64,000 nucleotides of DNA from Paenibacillus catalpae (GCF_900112695.1 NZ_FOMT01000004.1:124001-188000); one strand, 5' to 3'. Positions 25,749-37,700 are shown, counted from the stretch's first letter. The notes: generated by a model not told the origin, from the sequence alone. Numbers and translations are program-made.

Positions 25749-26543
25749 CTAGGAGCCCGCACCGCGATACTTCTTCACGCCATGATTCCACAGCATCAGC
25801 CCAAGCGCGAATACGATGACGCCCATTACCGGCGTTAGCCAGGCGAGCTGGGACAGGTCATCCGCCTTCTTCTCCAGGAAATACGATGCCGGAATAACGC
25901 CTACGAAGGCGAATGGCAGCAGCCAGGTCAGAACGAAACGAATCGTTTTATTATAAATGTTAACCGGATATCGGCCATAGTTCTGAACGTTATAAATAAG
26001 CGGCACGATCCCCGTTGGCGCATCCGAGAAGAACGAAATCGCCGACAACGCCGTATAGATGCCCGCATACACAAGCACGGCGCCAAGCACGAACAAGAGC
26101 ATAATCAGCACATAATACCAGTGGAACGCCAGTCCAAGATCATTCCAGCAGACAGCCATAATGACAGCCCCTACGACGGAGCCGATCATGGACGGCGGAT
26201 CAACGTTCTCCAGCAGCACCTGGAACAGGTTATGAGCTGGACGCGTCAGGATGCGGTCCATCTCGCCTTTTACAATATACCGCTCACTGAAATTCCACAT
26301 CCCGAAGAAAGTCGAGAATATCCCGTACGGGATCATAAAGAAGCCGTATACGAAGATGACCTCGGACTCCGTCCAGCCGCCAAGCGACGGCGTATGCTGG
26401 AATACGACGAGGATGAAGACCAGATTCATCCCTTGGAACATCAAATCCGACAGCACCTCGACCCAGAAGTCGGCACGGTACGTCAGACGTGTTTTGGCAT
26501 AGTTTTTAATGTACTCCCAGAACAATACAGCATACAGCATCAC
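25749..26543 (-). CDS. ABC-2 type permease subunit (second of pair)
   Basis: 264 aa with about six hydrophobic segments, for example YYVLIMLLFVLGAVLVYAGIYTAL and MGVIVFALGLMLW. It belongs to the ABC-2 family that is encoded as two unequal permeases with one ATPase; exporters of this kind handle drugs, antibiotics or lipids. GGAGG precedes the ATG. Only three bases separate it from the preceding permease gene. Substrate unknown. Confidence 0.88.
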   Translation of the reverse strand: MMLYAVLFWEYIKNYAKTRLTYRADFWVEVLSDLMFQGMNLVFILVVFQHTPSLGGWTESEVIFVYGFFMIPYGIFSTFFGMWNFSERYIVKGEMDRILTRPAHNLFQVLLENVDPPSMIGSVVGAVIMAVCWNDLGLAFHWYYVLIMLLFVLGAVLVYAGIYTALSAISFFSDAPTGIVPLIYNVQNYGRYPVNIYNKTIRFVLTWLLPFAFVGVIPASYFLEKKADDLSQLAWLTPVMGVIVFALGLMLWNHGVKKYRGAGS

Positions 26544-26546
26544 GAA

Positions 26547-27341
26547 TTAACCTCCTTGCACGAACAGCCGCTTACGGGCCGCCCGCCAAGTAAACATAAT
26601 AGGCACAAGCAGAACAAAGAACCAGACCGCCTGCAGCCCCAATACACCCCAGGCCTCGCTCATAGGCGTCCGCCCTGTAAACACGGCGCTGGGCAAATAC
26701 GTGATGGCCTGGAAGGGCAGCCATTCCATTGTGCTCTTCAGCCAGCCCGGGAAGAATGCAATCGGAATGAGGACGCCGGAGAACAAGTCAACGAGCACCC
26801 GCTTCATGCGCATCATCCCCTCGTTATTTTCCACAAAGAAAGCGGCAAGGCCTGTCAGAATGTTAAGCTGCGAATTAATAAACAGGCTGAACATTAGCAT
26901 GATGAAATAAATGATCCATACAGCCGGATCCTTCGGCAGCTTCACCGGGAACAACAGGCAGACGATGAGCAGTCCCGGTCCCATAAATAGAATAAGGCGG
27001 AACAATCCTTCGCCAAGGCCCTGCATCATTTTCACAAACAAATACGAATACGGCCGGATCAGCTGCATCGCAATACTTCCGTCCCGGATGTCGTTAGCGA
27101 TTTCCCGGTCCAGGTTGTTGAAATAGAACGCGCGGGCCATCCAGGACACCGCAATATACGTGGTCATCTGGGCAAGCGTAAAGCCTTGAAGCGTCTCGGC
27201 CGAGCCGAAGATCGCCTTCCACAGGAAATAATAAGCACCAATGTTAATCGCATAAATAACAATACCGCTGTAATAATTAACGCGGTAAGCGAGCATCGTC
27301 AGAAACCGGATACGGATAAAATCCAAGTAAGCACTCATCAT
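26547..27341 (-). CDS. ABC-2 type permease subunit (first of pair)
   Basis: 264 aa, the same length as its partner, with six hydrophobic segments (for example LILFMGPGLLIVCLLFPV and VWIIYFIMLMFSLFINSQLN). The N-terminal YLDFIRIRFLTMLAYRVNYY resembles the start of the companion permease. The start overlaps the stop of the ATPase gene by four bases, so ATPase and both permeases should be made together. Confidence 0.88.
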   Translation of the reverse strand: MMSAYLDFIRIRFLTMLAYRVNYYSGIVIYAINIGAYYFLWKAIFGSAETLQGFTLAQMTTYIAVSWMARAFYFNNLDREIANDIRDGSIAMQLIRPYSYLFVKMMQGLGEGLFRLILFMGPGLLIVCLLFPVKLPKDPAVWIIYFIMLMFSLFINSQLNILTGLAAFFVENNEGMMRMKRVLVDLFSGVLIPIAFFPGWLKSTMEWLPFQAITYLPSAVFTGRTPMSEAWGVLGLQAVWFFVLLVPIMFTWRAARKRLFVQGG

Positions 27342-28423
27342 CGGAGAGAAGTCTCCTTCTCAGGCTCCTCAGCCTCTGCCTCCTGCTTTGCGGAGTTTGC
27401 TTCCAACAGCGTTGCAGCGGCAGACGCCGAAGCCGACCCGGAACGATAAATTTCACGGACGATATCGTCGGTGTTCGTCTCGAGGATTTTGATATCCCGA
27501 ATATCCGCCCCGCCAACGACCATACCAAGCGCGTCGGATACGTTAATCGAATGCGGAAGCCACATCGATGCCCCCTGCTCGCTCATGGTCCAGGTTACAT
27601 CAAGGCCTGCTGTCAGCAGCTGCAGCTTCGTCAGAGGAGTTGCGGTACCGAATTGGAACTGGATCTCGCGGCCTTTACTCCATCGGTTCTTCAGCTCTTC
27701 CAGACCTCCGTCATAAATAATCCGGCCGTCATCCAGCATAATGACGCGCGAGCATAACGCTTCGATATCCTGAAGATCATGGGTCGTAAGCAGAATGGTT
27801 GTCCCTTCCTCGCGGTTCAGGTCCTTCAGAAATTCGCGGATTTCGGTCTTCACTACAATATCCAGGCCGATGGTCGGCTCATCGAGAAACAGAATCGACG
27901 GGTTATGAAGCAATGAGGCAACAAGCTCGCACCGCATCCGCTGGCCAAGGCTCAGCTTGCGTACCGGACGGTTCAGCAGTTCGCCCAGATCAAGGCGATC
28001 CACCAGGTTGTCCAATCGTTTGCGGAAATCTTGTTCGGATACCCGATATACTTTGCGCAGCAACTGGAAAGACTCAATAACACCGATATCCCACCACAGC
28101 TGGGAGCGCTGGCCGAAGACAACGCCAATTCCCCCTACAAATTTTTCGCGGTCTTTGTACGGTACATAGCCATTTACCTTCAGCTGTCCGGACGTTGGTA
28201 CCAGAATGCCCGTCAGCATCTTAATCGTTGTCGATTTGCCTGCGCCATTCTCGCCGATATAACCGCAAATCTCGCCTTGCGGAATTTGGAACGAAATATC
28301 TTTAACGGCTGTAACCTCGGTATACTCACGTTTGAACAGGTCTTTTAGCGCGCCGGACAGTCCTTCTCTGTTCTTCTGTACTTTAAACTGCTTTCGCAGA
28401 TCTTTGACATCAATCGCCAGCAT
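27338..28423 (-). CDS. ABC transporter ATP-binding protein (ABC-2 exporter)
   Basis: 361 aa. Walker A GENGAGKST, signature LSLGQRMRCEL, Walker B ILFLDEPTIGLD and the switch His in LLTTHDLQD are all intact. The N-terminal extension (FKREYTEVTAVKDISFQIPQG) is typical for the group that pairs with two 264-aa permeases. The last ~35 residues (SGSASASAAA, then AEAEEPEKE) form an acidic low-complexity tail that is not part of the nucleotide-binding fold. AGGAG lies rather far (about 14 bases) from the ATG. Confidence 0.92.
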   Translation of the reverse strand: MLAIDVKDLRKQFKVQKNREGLSGALKDLFKREYTEVTAVKDISFQIPQGEICGYIGENGAGKSTTIKMLTGILVPTSGQLKVNGYVPYKDREKFVGGIGVVFGQRSQLWWDIGVIESFQLLRKVYRVSEQDFRKRLDNLVDRLDLGELLNRPVRKLSLGQRMRCELVASLLHNPSILFLDEPTIGLDIVVKTEIREFLKDLNREEGTTILLTTHDLQDIEALCSRVIMLDDGRIIYDGGLEELKNRWSKGREIQFQFGTATPLTKLQLLTAGLDVTWTMSEQGASMWLPHSINVSDALGMVVGGADIRDIKILETNTDDIVREIYRSGSASASAAATLLEANSAKQEAEAEEPEKETSLR

Positions 28424-28506
28424 AAGCTTTAAATTTCTCCTCTCCGTTTAGAACGGTCGACATTTCCCGGGGAATTATGATATTTTTCCAAGGAAAACGA
28501 TAAAAC

Positions 28507-28536
28507 TTGCTTCTATCCATCGTTCCGCTTTATAAT
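28507..28536 (+). promoter_or_regulatory. Sigma-A-type promoter of the LCP gene
   Basis: TTGCTT, 18 bp and a perfect TATAAT, giving a leader of about 135 nt before the start codon. Confidence 0.6.
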
Positions 28537-28581
28537 TTTATGATATGTAATATTACATTAGTTATTGTTGTGCGTAAATGG

Positions 28582-28616
28582 CAGGCATCATCGGTTCGGG
28601 AACGATGAATCGCCTG
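28582..28616 (+). other. Leader hairpin upstream of the LCP gene
   Basis: CAGGC / GCCTG outer arms enclose a second stem ATCGGTTC / GAACGAT. It lies inside the predicted leader with no T-run after it. Role unknown; it could stabilise the message or act as an operator. Confidence 0.35.
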
Positions 28617-28676
28617 TCTGATTTGGGTTTACACACTTTTACAGGATGAGTTGCTGAAAGGAGCACTACTACAGTC

Positions 28677-29732
28677 ATGGCTACACAAGCTAAAAAGAAA
28701 AGAAAACCTTGGAAATGGGTGCTTAGCGGTTTTCTCGTAGTTATAGTCATTGCCGTCGCAGGCCTCGTTTATTGGGGCACCGGCGTATATAATTCGTTAG
28801 ACAAGTTTAATAAGGACAAAGAGGATTCCCGGTTTGGCCAATTCGAGAACAACCCAACCGTCGAAGCTCCGCCGGAATGGCAAGGCAAAGAGCGCGTCAA
28901 CATTCTGCTGCTTGGCGGTGACGCCCGGGGCTTAGAAGAAAACCAGGTACCGCGTTCGGATTCAATTATGATCGCATCATTTGACCCGGTAACCAAGAAA
29001 GCTCATCTTTTCTCGGTTCTCCGTGACACCTATATCGATATTGAAGGTCATGGCAGAGGCCGGGTCAACACGGCGATTACGCTTGGCGGACCGCAGCTTG
29101 CCATGAAGACGGTCGGCGATCTGCTTGGTCTGGATATTCAATATTATGTCTACACGGATTTCGAAGGATTCAAAGCTTTGGTCGACACGATCGGCGGCGT
29201 ATACTTCGATGTGGAGAAGGACATGCATTACACCGATAATGCTGATGAGAACAAATATGATATCGATCTGAAGAAAGGCTACCAGCTGCTTGACGGCGAC
29301 AAAGCGCTGCAATACGTTCGTTTCCGCCACGATGCGATGAGCGACTTCACTCGTACGGAGCGTCAGCGTGAATTCCTGGGTGCTGTAGCTGATAAGCTCA
29401 AATCCGGATGGAACATCGTTCAGATGAAAAAAATTCTGGACAGCGTATCGCCTTACATCGAGACAAACCTGCAGGTTACCGATATGCTGAAGCTTGGTCA
29501 ACTGGGTGTTGAATCCCATCTGGCCGGCACACAGCAAGTGCCTCCAATGGACTTGATCGCTGAAGAGCATGTAGGCGGAGCATCCGTCCTTGGTGTTCGC
29601 GATCTGGACGAACTGAAGGCTTCCGTCCAGGAGACGCTGGCTGCAGACGATACAGCGGCTACGCCATCCCCTTCGCCAGGCGCGGAGAATGGCACGGATA
29701 CAACAACAGATAATAGCACATCCGCACAATAG
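28677..29732 (+). CDS. LytR-CpsA-Psr (LCP) family cell-wall polymer ligase
   Basis: 351 aa. A basic N-terminus (KKKRKPWKW) and one membrane helix (VLSGFLVVIVIAVAGLVYWG) place the rest outside the cell. The LCP domain shows NILLLGGDARG, RSDSIMIASFDP, SVLRDTYIDIEGHGRGRVNTA and LQYVRFRHDAMSDFTRTERQREFL, with the Arg/Asp residues that bind polyprenyl pyrophosphate. Such enzymes attach teichoic acids or other glycopolymers to peptidoglycan. The tail is Thr/Ser-rich. The gene stands alone with its own promoter and terminator. In a species with SLH proteins, wall polymer attachment is relevant to anchoring them, which is inference. Confidence 0.94.
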   Translation: MATQAKKKRKPWKWVLSGFLVVIVIAVAGLVYWGTGVYNSLDKFNKDKEDSRFGQFENNPTVEAPPEWQGKERVNILLLGGDARGLEENQVPRSDSIMIASFDPVTKKAHLFSVLRDTYIDIEGHGRGRVNTAITLGGPQLAMKTVGDLLGLDIQYYVYTDFEGFKALVDTIGGVYFDVEKDMHYTDNADENKYDIDLKKGYQLLDGDKALQYVRFRHDAMSDFTRTERQREFLGAVADKLKSGWNIVQMKKILDSVSPYIETNLQVTDMLKLGQLGVESHLAGTQQVPPMDLIAEEHVGGASVLGVRDLDELKASVQETLAADDTAATPSPSPGAENGTDTTTDNSTSAQ

Positions 29733-29753
29733 GGATATATAGAGAGATCTATA

Positions 29754-29800
29754 AAGGACCTCATCATTCGCCGCTCGGCAGATGGTGAGGTCCTTTTGTT
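29754..29800 (+). terminator. Intrinsic terminator of the LCP gene
   Basis: Arms AAGGACCTCA / TGAGGTCCTT with further pairing inside the loop, then TTGTT. Confidence 0.82.
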
Positions 29801-29907
29801 AATGCAATTTACATTGAGGTTCGTTAATCGTAAAATTGTTTAATCATGAATGGTCACGCGATATTCGTTATGTCAGCTTCTATCCAGTAACTAGTTATAC
29901 CACTACA

Positions 29908-30091
29908 TTGCACGAAGTGCAGCCTAATAGTATTTTTGAGCCTAGTAATTAGATATATCCTGCACGGAATGCAGGATATTGGGACTAAATAGCCCGGGTT
30001 GGGCTAGATTACGAAAAATATACTGCATTCAGTACAGCCTAACTCCTCCGATGCCCCCATTTGGGGTTAATATATTGCAGTTTGTGCAATA
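29908..30091. repeat. Cluster of four TGCA-armed short hairpins
   Basis: Four small inverted repeats occur in the 530-bp stretch between the LCP terminator and hemL. They are at 29908-29922 (TGCAC/GTGCA), 29955-29979 (perfect ATATCCTGCA/TGCAGGATAT), 30021-30034 (TACTG/CAGTA) and 30073-30091 (TATTGCA/TGCAATA). Loops are three to five bases. Two are followed by AGCCTAA. I see no reading frame in the stretch. Confidence 0.7.
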
Positions 30092-30222
30092 GAAGTTCAA
30101 CTTGCCGGTTAATGCAATCTTTTCATGCAAATGCAAGTTGCCTAATCTGCGTTTCATAAAGTAATCATTTACAATCTGCAACAGAAGATGTTCGTTTCGC
30201 CATAAACGAGCTTGTTCATGAC

Positions 30223-30251
30223 TTTGCTTTTTGTCCCGACTGCGCGATAAT
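30223..30251 (+). promoter_or_regulatory. Candidate promoter of hemL
   Basis: TTTGCT, 17 bp and GATAAT end about 80 bp before the start codon. The match is moderate. Confidence 0.4.
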
Positions 30252-30333
30252 GGATAGTGTCGATTTTTCTTCAATCAGGCCGCTTGACTCGCCAAGACCG
30301 GCTTACATATCACGAAATACGGAGGATTTATTT

Positions 30334-31644
30334 ATGTCTATGCAACGTTCCCGTTCAGAAGCGCTTTATGCAGAAGCGCTGCAGCATATCGTGGGAGGTG
30401 TCAACAGTCCGTCCCGCTCCTACAAAGCCGTAGGCGGCGGTGCGCCGGTATTTATGAAGCGCGCGGAAGGCGCCTATTTCTATGACGTCGATGATAACCG
30501 ATATATCGATTATTTGGCGGCTTACGGCCCGATCATTACGGGACATGCCCACCCGCATATTACGGAAGCGATTGTTCGCGCTGCGCAAAACGGCATCTTG
30601 TACGGCACGCCTACAGAGCTTGAAATCCAGATGGCCCGCATGCTGAAGGAAGCCATTCCATCCCTGGATAAAGTTCGATTCGTTAACTCCGGCACTGAAG
30701 CCGTTATGACGACAATCCGCGTGGCCCGCGCCTTCACGAAGCGCAACAAAATCATCAAATTCGCCGGCTGTTACCACGGCCATTCGGACCTTGTCCTCGT
30801 TGCTGCAGGCTCGGGCCCGTCTACGCTTGGCATTCCGGACAGCGCCGGCATTCCAACCTCGATCGCCCAGGAAGTCATTACTGTACCGTTTAATAACCTC
30901 CCGGCCTTACAAGAAGCGCTGGAGCGCTGGGGCGACGATACCGCAGCCGTTATGATCGAGCCGATTGTCGGCAACTTTGGCATGGTTATGCCGGAGCCCG
31001 GCTTCCTCGAAGGGGTGTGCAAGCTGACCCGCGAAGCCGGTGCTCTCGTTATTTATGATGAGGTTATTACGGCGTTCCGCTTCCATTACGGCACGTCTCA
31101 GACGTTTAACGTATTCCCGGACTTCAAAGCCATCGAGCCGGATCTTACCGCTCTTGGCAAAATCATCGGCGGCGGTCTTCCTATCGGTGCATACGGCGGC
31201 CGCAAGGAAATTATGGAGCAGGTCGCTCCGCTTGGCCCGGCTTATCAGGCGGGTACGATGGCTGGCAACCCAGCGTCGATCTCGGCGGGGATTGCCTGCC
31301 TGGAAGTGCTTCAGGAAGCCGGTGTATATGATCGCATGAACGACCTCGCGACAACACTGGCTGAGGGACTTCGAGCATCGGCAGCAAAGCATGGCGTGCC
31401 TCTGACGATTAACCAGATCCGCGGTTCGTTCTCGACCCACTTCTGCAATCATCCGGTGACGAACTATGATGAAGCACAGGATACGGACGGCGAAATATTC
31501 GGACGCTTCTTCAAGCTTATGCTGGAACAAGGCATCAACCTTGCCCCTTCCAAATATGAAGCATGGTTCCTGACCACCGCACATACGAAAGATGACATAG
31601 AGGTTACTATAGCAGCCGCTGATCATGCTTTCTCGAGACTCTAA
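30334..31644 (+). CDS. hemL: Glutamate-1-semialdehyde 2,1-aminomutase
   Basis: 436 aa from the ATG at 30334, which has GGAGG eight bases ahead; in-frame codons back to 30250 lie in the leader. It is a PLP enzyme that converts glutamate-1-semialdehyde to 5-aminolevulinate for haem and corrinoid synthesis. Family motifs are [56 protein letters not shown] and the PLP lysine in [18 protein letters not shown]. It is not next to other hem genes, so it may be the second, stand-alone paralogue that Bacillus species carry (GsaB). Confidence 0.95.
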   Translation: MSMQRSRSEALYAEALQHIVGGVNSPSRSYKAVGGGAPVFMKRAEGAYFYDVDDNRYIDYLAAYGPIITGHAHPHITEAIVRAAQNGILYGTPTELEIQMARMLKEAIPSLDKVRFVNSGTEAVMTTIRVARAFTKRNKIIKFAGCYHGHSDLVLVAAGSGPSTLGIPDSAGIPTSIAQEVITVPFNNLPALQEALERWGDDTAAVMIEPIVGNFGMVMPEPGFLEGVCKLTREAGALVIYDEVITAFRFHYGTSQTFNVFPDFKAIEPDLTALGKIIGGGLPIGAYGGRKEIMEQVAPLGPAYQAGTMAGNPASISAGIACLEVLQEAGVYDRMNDLATTLAEGLRASAAKHGVPLTINQIRGSFSTHFCNHPVTNYDEAQDTDGEIFGRFFKLMLEQGINLAPSKYEAWFLTTAHTKDDIEVTIAAADHAFSRL

Positions 31645-31651
31645 TTAACTA

Positions 31652-31705
31652 ACAAAAAGCCGCTCTACCAACTGCCGTCAGGCATCGGTAGAGCGGCTTT
31701 TTGTT
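31652..31705. terminator. Bidirectional intrinsic terminator between hemL and the GH16 gene
   Basis: Perfect 16-bp stem, AAAAAGCCGCTCTACC / GGTAGAGCGGCTTTTT, serving both converging genes. Confidence 0.9.
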
Positions 31706-31715
31706 ATTCTAGTAA

Positions 31716-34700
31716 CTAGGCGTAAATTTCAATTTCATATAACGAAGGACCGTAGTTAGCAAAGCCTTTCTCCGTTACATAAATCCGTACATATTGTCCT
31801 TGTGCCGAAGCAGCCAGGTTAACCGTCTGCTTCAGGCCTTCTCCGCTGAGCGATTGACCGGTAATCGCATGGACGGTCGTCCAGCTGTCATTGCTGGTGA
31901 GATCAGCACCCTGCTGCGCCACTTGAATCTCAAGCGATTTGCCATAGGCTCCCTCCCAGTTCAACACCAGCGTATTGAAGGTCTCTACAGCTCCAAGATC
32001 TACGTAAATCCATTCCGGATGGTTATCCGAATTAGCCGTCCAATCCGCTCCCCATCTGGAGCCTTCATCACCGTCAGTTGCCTCGGATGCCAGAAATACG
32101 CCTTGCATGGAAGATGCAACTGCCGATTTGTTTAATGCCAGATTGACAGCAGGAGCATCTGCCGCTGTCATAACCTGTGTCACCGCCGCGTCGGAGTAGC
32201 CAGCTGCTTCAATCACCACGTTATAGCTGCCGGCTGCTGTGAATACGGTTGAGGCAAGAGTGATTCTTCCGCTTTCCACTTTGTATTGCCCGGCAGGAAG
32301 TGCGGTTCCATTCACCTTAACTGCTGACACTGCGCCCTCCCATTCGGCATTGCCAGGGAAGGTAACGTCGATACTGTTGCCTGCTTTATTGTCGGTAGAA
32401 TCAGCTGTTAAGGCCGGCCCAGGAGATAATACCGGATCCGGATTAGACGGTTTGCCGTATACTTCGACTTCCCAAAGCGAGTAGCCCCATTGCGTGCCTC
32501 TTGCTGTACCGTAGATACGTACATGCCGTGCTTCTTCTCCGTGAAGGGTAATGTTGTCGATACCGCCGTTGCCCGAAGGCTCGGTGAAGATTGTTGTCCA
32601 ATCATTGTCTCCCGGCGTTTCCGCTGAGGACACTTGAACCGTGTAGGTCTTGCCGAAAGCCCCTTCCCAATTCAGGATAATACTGTCGAGCTTGTAGAGC
32701 TTTTTCAGATCAAGAGAAATCCATTGCGGATCTTGTGATGCGCTCTCCCATCTCGTAGCTGTCTTGCCGTCAACGGCATTGGCAGCGCCCTGACTGCCGG
32801 ATGAAGCGGTTGCCGTGCTGCCAATTGCGATATTGTTCGCGTTGGTCTTCACTTCCTGCGATATTTCGGCTGGCGCGTAACCATTTGCCAGAATCGCAAT
32901 CGCATACGTCTTGATCGACGGGAAAAGCGAGGTGTCGATCGTGAGTTTTCCTGCTGCGACCGTATACTTGCTTGCGTCTACAGACGTTCCATCAATAGTA
33001 AGACCAGTAATTTCGTTTCTCCATGCCGTGTTATCCGTAAAACTCAACTCGATTGGATAGGTCAGCTTATTATCCGTCGAATCTGCGGTCACTGCCGGAG
33101 GAGATACCTTCTCTCGAACAGCTGCCTCATCGATAAAGATCGTATGCTCGCCATCCGGCGTAACCTGATCACCGTTAATTACATTACCAAGCAGGTACTT
33201 CACGGTTAAGGTCATATCAGCGGTTGGCTTCAATACTTTTGAGTAGACAGCTTCATCCCCCGTAATAAAGAACGCCACTTGCTGATTATTGTTGTAGCCG
33301 GTAAGTTCCACTAGAATCGGACGGTTAACCGTGGATGATGCTTTAAAGCTGAGCTCATACGTTTTGCCCGCTTTCAGCTTAATGCCGGACTGCATGAACT
33401 GAGTAGACCAGGTGTAAGGAACACTCCATTGCGGGTCCAGACCGCCGTTATAATTGATCTGAATCTGCGCTTTCTCACCTGCTACCGAGATCGAAGAGTA
33501 ATCATCGGCGCCTTTCCATGATTCCCAGTTCGTGGTGCCGTTCGTAAAGCTGCCGTTCAGAACCAGATTGCCGTCACCAGCGAAAACTTGCTGCGCAAGG
33601 ACAGCATCGCCATATCCGCTTGCCGTTATCTTCACCGGGTAGTTGCCGTCAACGGAAAAGACATCCGCATGAAGCGTCAGCGCGCCCTCTGTTATGGCAT
33701 ATTGCGCGGCATTCAGAGCTGCGCCGTTTACCGAAACCGTTGTAATTGCGCCTCTCCAGTCCGCGTCATCCGCAAACGGAATCACGATTTCTTGGCCTGC
33801 CAGATTATCCGTGCTGTCCGCAATCATCGTTGGCGGACGTTTCACCGGCGCATTTTCCACCTCTAGCACAATATTGTCGAACCATACGGTACCGATAGTT
33901 CCTCCAGGTGTTTTACCGAGCATAATTTTTAGTGCAAGCAATTCGTCTGCTGTAGGGCGAACGGTAAATTTGAAATGCGTCCAGTCCGTGCCGATAGACT
34001 GTACACCGGAATCAAATCTCCGGACGTACGATGCATTCTCGAGTGTAGCCTGCAAATCGCGGGCTGCCGAAGCCTTCGCATCAAACTCGAGCGTATAAGT
34101 TAACCCTTTCCTCAAGCTCATGCCGCCTTGGATCAGCATATTGCTGTAAGGCTGGTTGCCCAAGCTTGTTACATTGACCTTCGCGGCGCCTTCCTCCGCA
34201 GAGAATTGTGCAGCCCCGCCTTCTTGCGAGTTCTGCTCCCAATTCAAGAGGCCTGCGAAGAAATCACCATTCTTCAGCGGGAACATATCCACGCCCGTGA
34301 AGTCAAAGTTGTTATTCGTCGTGCGGATCAAGGACACGTTATCGATCGCAGCATCCGCGTCATTGCCCCCGAGTCCAAATACCAGCTGTCCTTCTGCATC
34401 CGTTACGCCAACAGGCATTGTGAAGGTGAATTCCTGGCTGGTTAATGCGGTAGTCAGGGCGACATCTTTCGAAGCATATACGATACTGCCGTCTTTGCTT
34501 ATGAACGAGACTTTAATGGAGCGTTCCGCTTCCGCGGAAGCCTTGAAGGTCAGCTTATAGGAATCCGTTTGCAGCAGATTGATGCCCTTTTGCGTCAGCT
34601 TAATGTCCGATGGACTGTCTCCTCCATCCGCAATCGTTGCCTCAAGCTGTCTCCCCTCAGGGTCAATCGCCGCAGAAGCATCTGCGTCATTCAAAGTCTC

Positions 34701-37700
34701 AAAGTTCCAGTAGGTCATGCGGTCCATCGATCCGAGGTCGAAGTTGCCGTTGTAGACATGCTGTCCGTTGCCAAGCGGCGCTTTAGCTCCATTTTGCTCG
34801 GATACCGCGTCAAATTCTTCGATCTTAATATTGCCGATCCATACGGTATTTGTATGAAGGCCAAGATTAAGCTCCAGGCGTGCGGCAAGATCCGTATCGT
34901 TGTTCATCAGGAAGCGGTATTCATAATGCTTCAGATCGGTCGTCAGAGCGGCATCGAAATTATCCGAATAAGCGCCCCAGCCGTTATCCGCATCGCCGCC
35001 AACTTTCAGGCTGATGTTTCTTGCTGCCGATGCTTTGGCATCAAAGCTGATTTTATAAGCATGGCCTTTCGTAATCGTTGCGTATTGAATCAATTGCAGG
35101 GCGTAGTTCTGGTTGCCGCCGCCCGTAATCGATACTTTGGCGAACTTATCGTCACCTATGGCATCGACGGTTGCAGAGCCCGCTCCGCCAAAATCAGGCG
35201 TATGCAGGAAGTTCCAGTAGTTCGCATCAAGTGCTTGTGCAGAGTCCGTAATATCCGTCAGACCATGCTCGAAATCCTGATCGACAATCGCTTTCGCGTT
35301 AGCCGGAATTTCATCCTTCGCATCCGGCTCTACCGGTGTACGGTAAGGACGGCCGGTCAATTCGTAAGCACGGACGTAGTCCACTTCCATCTTCGCAGGC
35401 AGGTCGCTGTCGGCCGGGAGACGATTGCCGTCAAATTGCCCGCCAACCGCCAGGTTCAAAATCATATAGAACGGTTTGTCAAACGGTGCAGGGTAAGCAT
35501 ATTTATCCGGTTGATCCGCACCCCAGCTGTTCCAGTTGTTAATCGTTTGATACAGATTGCCGTCTACGTACCAGCGGATTTCGCCTGGCTCCCACTCTAC
35601 CGAGTAGGTATGATAGCCGGTAATGGATTCTCCTTCAGGGAAGTAATAAGCTGCTCCCGTTGCTTTATTGTTCGGAGCGTTCTTGCCGTAATGGATTGTA
35701 CCGCCAACTTCATGCGGCAGGCGTCCTCTGGCCTCCATAATATCGATCTCGCCTGATGCTGCCCAGCCGCCATATTCGCTGTCAGCAGGCATCATCCAGA
35801 AGGCCGGCCAAATTCCGCTTCCTTCCGGCAGCTTCATGCGGGCTTCGAATTTACCATAGGCTTTCGTAAAGGTATTGCTGGTCCAGAGACGGCCGGAAGT
35901 ATAAGGCTTGCCGTTAAAGGACTCCTTCTTAGCAGTAAGGACAAGGTTGCCCGTTTCCGGATCAACGGCGATATTTTGCTTGCGGTAATATTGCTGCTCG
36001 TTATTGCCCCAGTCTGCTACGCCATATTCGGAGCCGTTTCCTTCCTGATAGCCCCATTTGGCCAGGTCAACTCCGTTTGTATCCGGGTTAGCCGCATCGC
36101 CGTTAAACTCGTCGGACCAGACAAGGCTCCACATTTGCTCCGCTTCAATCGTTTGCGTCACCTGCCCCAGCTCATAACCGGAAGCCTGGAAGACAATCAC
36201 ATGATCGCCTGCGGTCGTAAAGACGCTTGCTTTAATGGTGATACTGTTTGTTGCAATAGTGTAATCAGCTTCTGCAAGCTCTGTTCCGTCCACGCTAATC
36301 GCCTTGATCGAGCTGCTCCAGCCCGGCTGGATCGCGAAGGTCAGCGTAATGTCTTTGCCAAGACTGTTGTCCGCTACATCCGGCGTAACGATTGGTGCCG
36401 AAGCAAGGCGGATATCATTACTGAGCGGCGCTTTCTCGCCTAATGCTTCTTTAGCACCTTTCCGTTCGAACCGGACATTATCGATGAAAATGTCATGGGC
36501 CAGTGCATCGCCATTCTTGCCTAGGAGATACTTGAGACCTACTGTATCATCCTTCGGCATCGTGAATTCAAAGGAGTAGCTCTTCGTTGTTTCGCCAAGC
36601 GTTACTTTCTCATTCAAATAGCGGGTATAGGTGCCGTTCTCTGCAATCACATCGATTGTCTTAACCAGGGTAGATCTCGCATCAAACGTAACGATATAGG
36701 CAGAGTCTTTCTTAACTAGAAGAGGCTCTTGATAGAGCATCACGTCCCAAGGATTTGCGCCTGCGTTCTCAACGTTGACCTTTGCTCTTCCGCTTGTAAA
36801 ATCAAATGTAGCTTTGGAATTGCCATCATATACGCCTTGCACATGCTTAGACCAGTTGGCATCACCGCTTGTGAAGTAGCCATTTTTTAATAGGAAGTTC
36901 TTATCACGGGCGCCTTTGATCTCAACGCGTACATTATCGACATATACATCATGTGCTCCTGCCGGATTTGCCGTTTGCTTGCCAAGCAGCACTTTAAAGG
37001 AAGCTAACGTATCTCCTGTAACAGGCAGCTCATACGCAAACGTCTGGTAATCTGCCGTCAGATGCTCCATCTTCGAAAGCAATCGTCCGCCTGCATTATC
37101 GACAACGATCTCTACCTCACGCTCAGCTGTTGATTTGAGATCCACGGATACAACATAGGTGTTGTCTTTGCGAAGAGTGAAGTCATTCTGCATCATCATG
37201 ACATCCCAAGGATTGTTGCCAACGCTGCTTACATTCACCTTCATGCTTCCTGCCTCTTCGGTATAACCGGTCACTTTGTCCCAGCCGTCGTAGAAGCCTT
37301 GAACATGCAGGTTCCACGCGGTTTTACCGTTCGAGAAGTCGCCGTTCTTAAGCGGGAACTGATCTGCCAGCGGCAGGTCGCCGACGCCATTGTTCGTCAG
37401 ACGGGTCATAACGACATGATCAATCGTTACATCCGCCTCATTGCCGCCAAGCATAAAGACAAGAATTGCTTTATCGTCCTCAACATCCGCAGAATTGAAG
37501 TTCACCGTCTGTACAGCAGATAAAGCAGTCAGGTTAACTTCAATAGGATCAACCACATTCGTACCGTCCTGCTTCTGAATACCCACCTTAATGGTTCGGT
37601 CCGAAGCGGCACTTGCTTTAAACTTCACTTCATAATCATTGCCTGGAATGAGGTTAACGCCTTTTTGAAGCAAGGTAATGGATGAAGCTCCTGTTCCTCC

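Noticed and set aside
34569..35756. 395-codon open frame on the plus strand
   Set aside because: Antisense to the GH16 gene, composition typical of a reverse-frame shadow.
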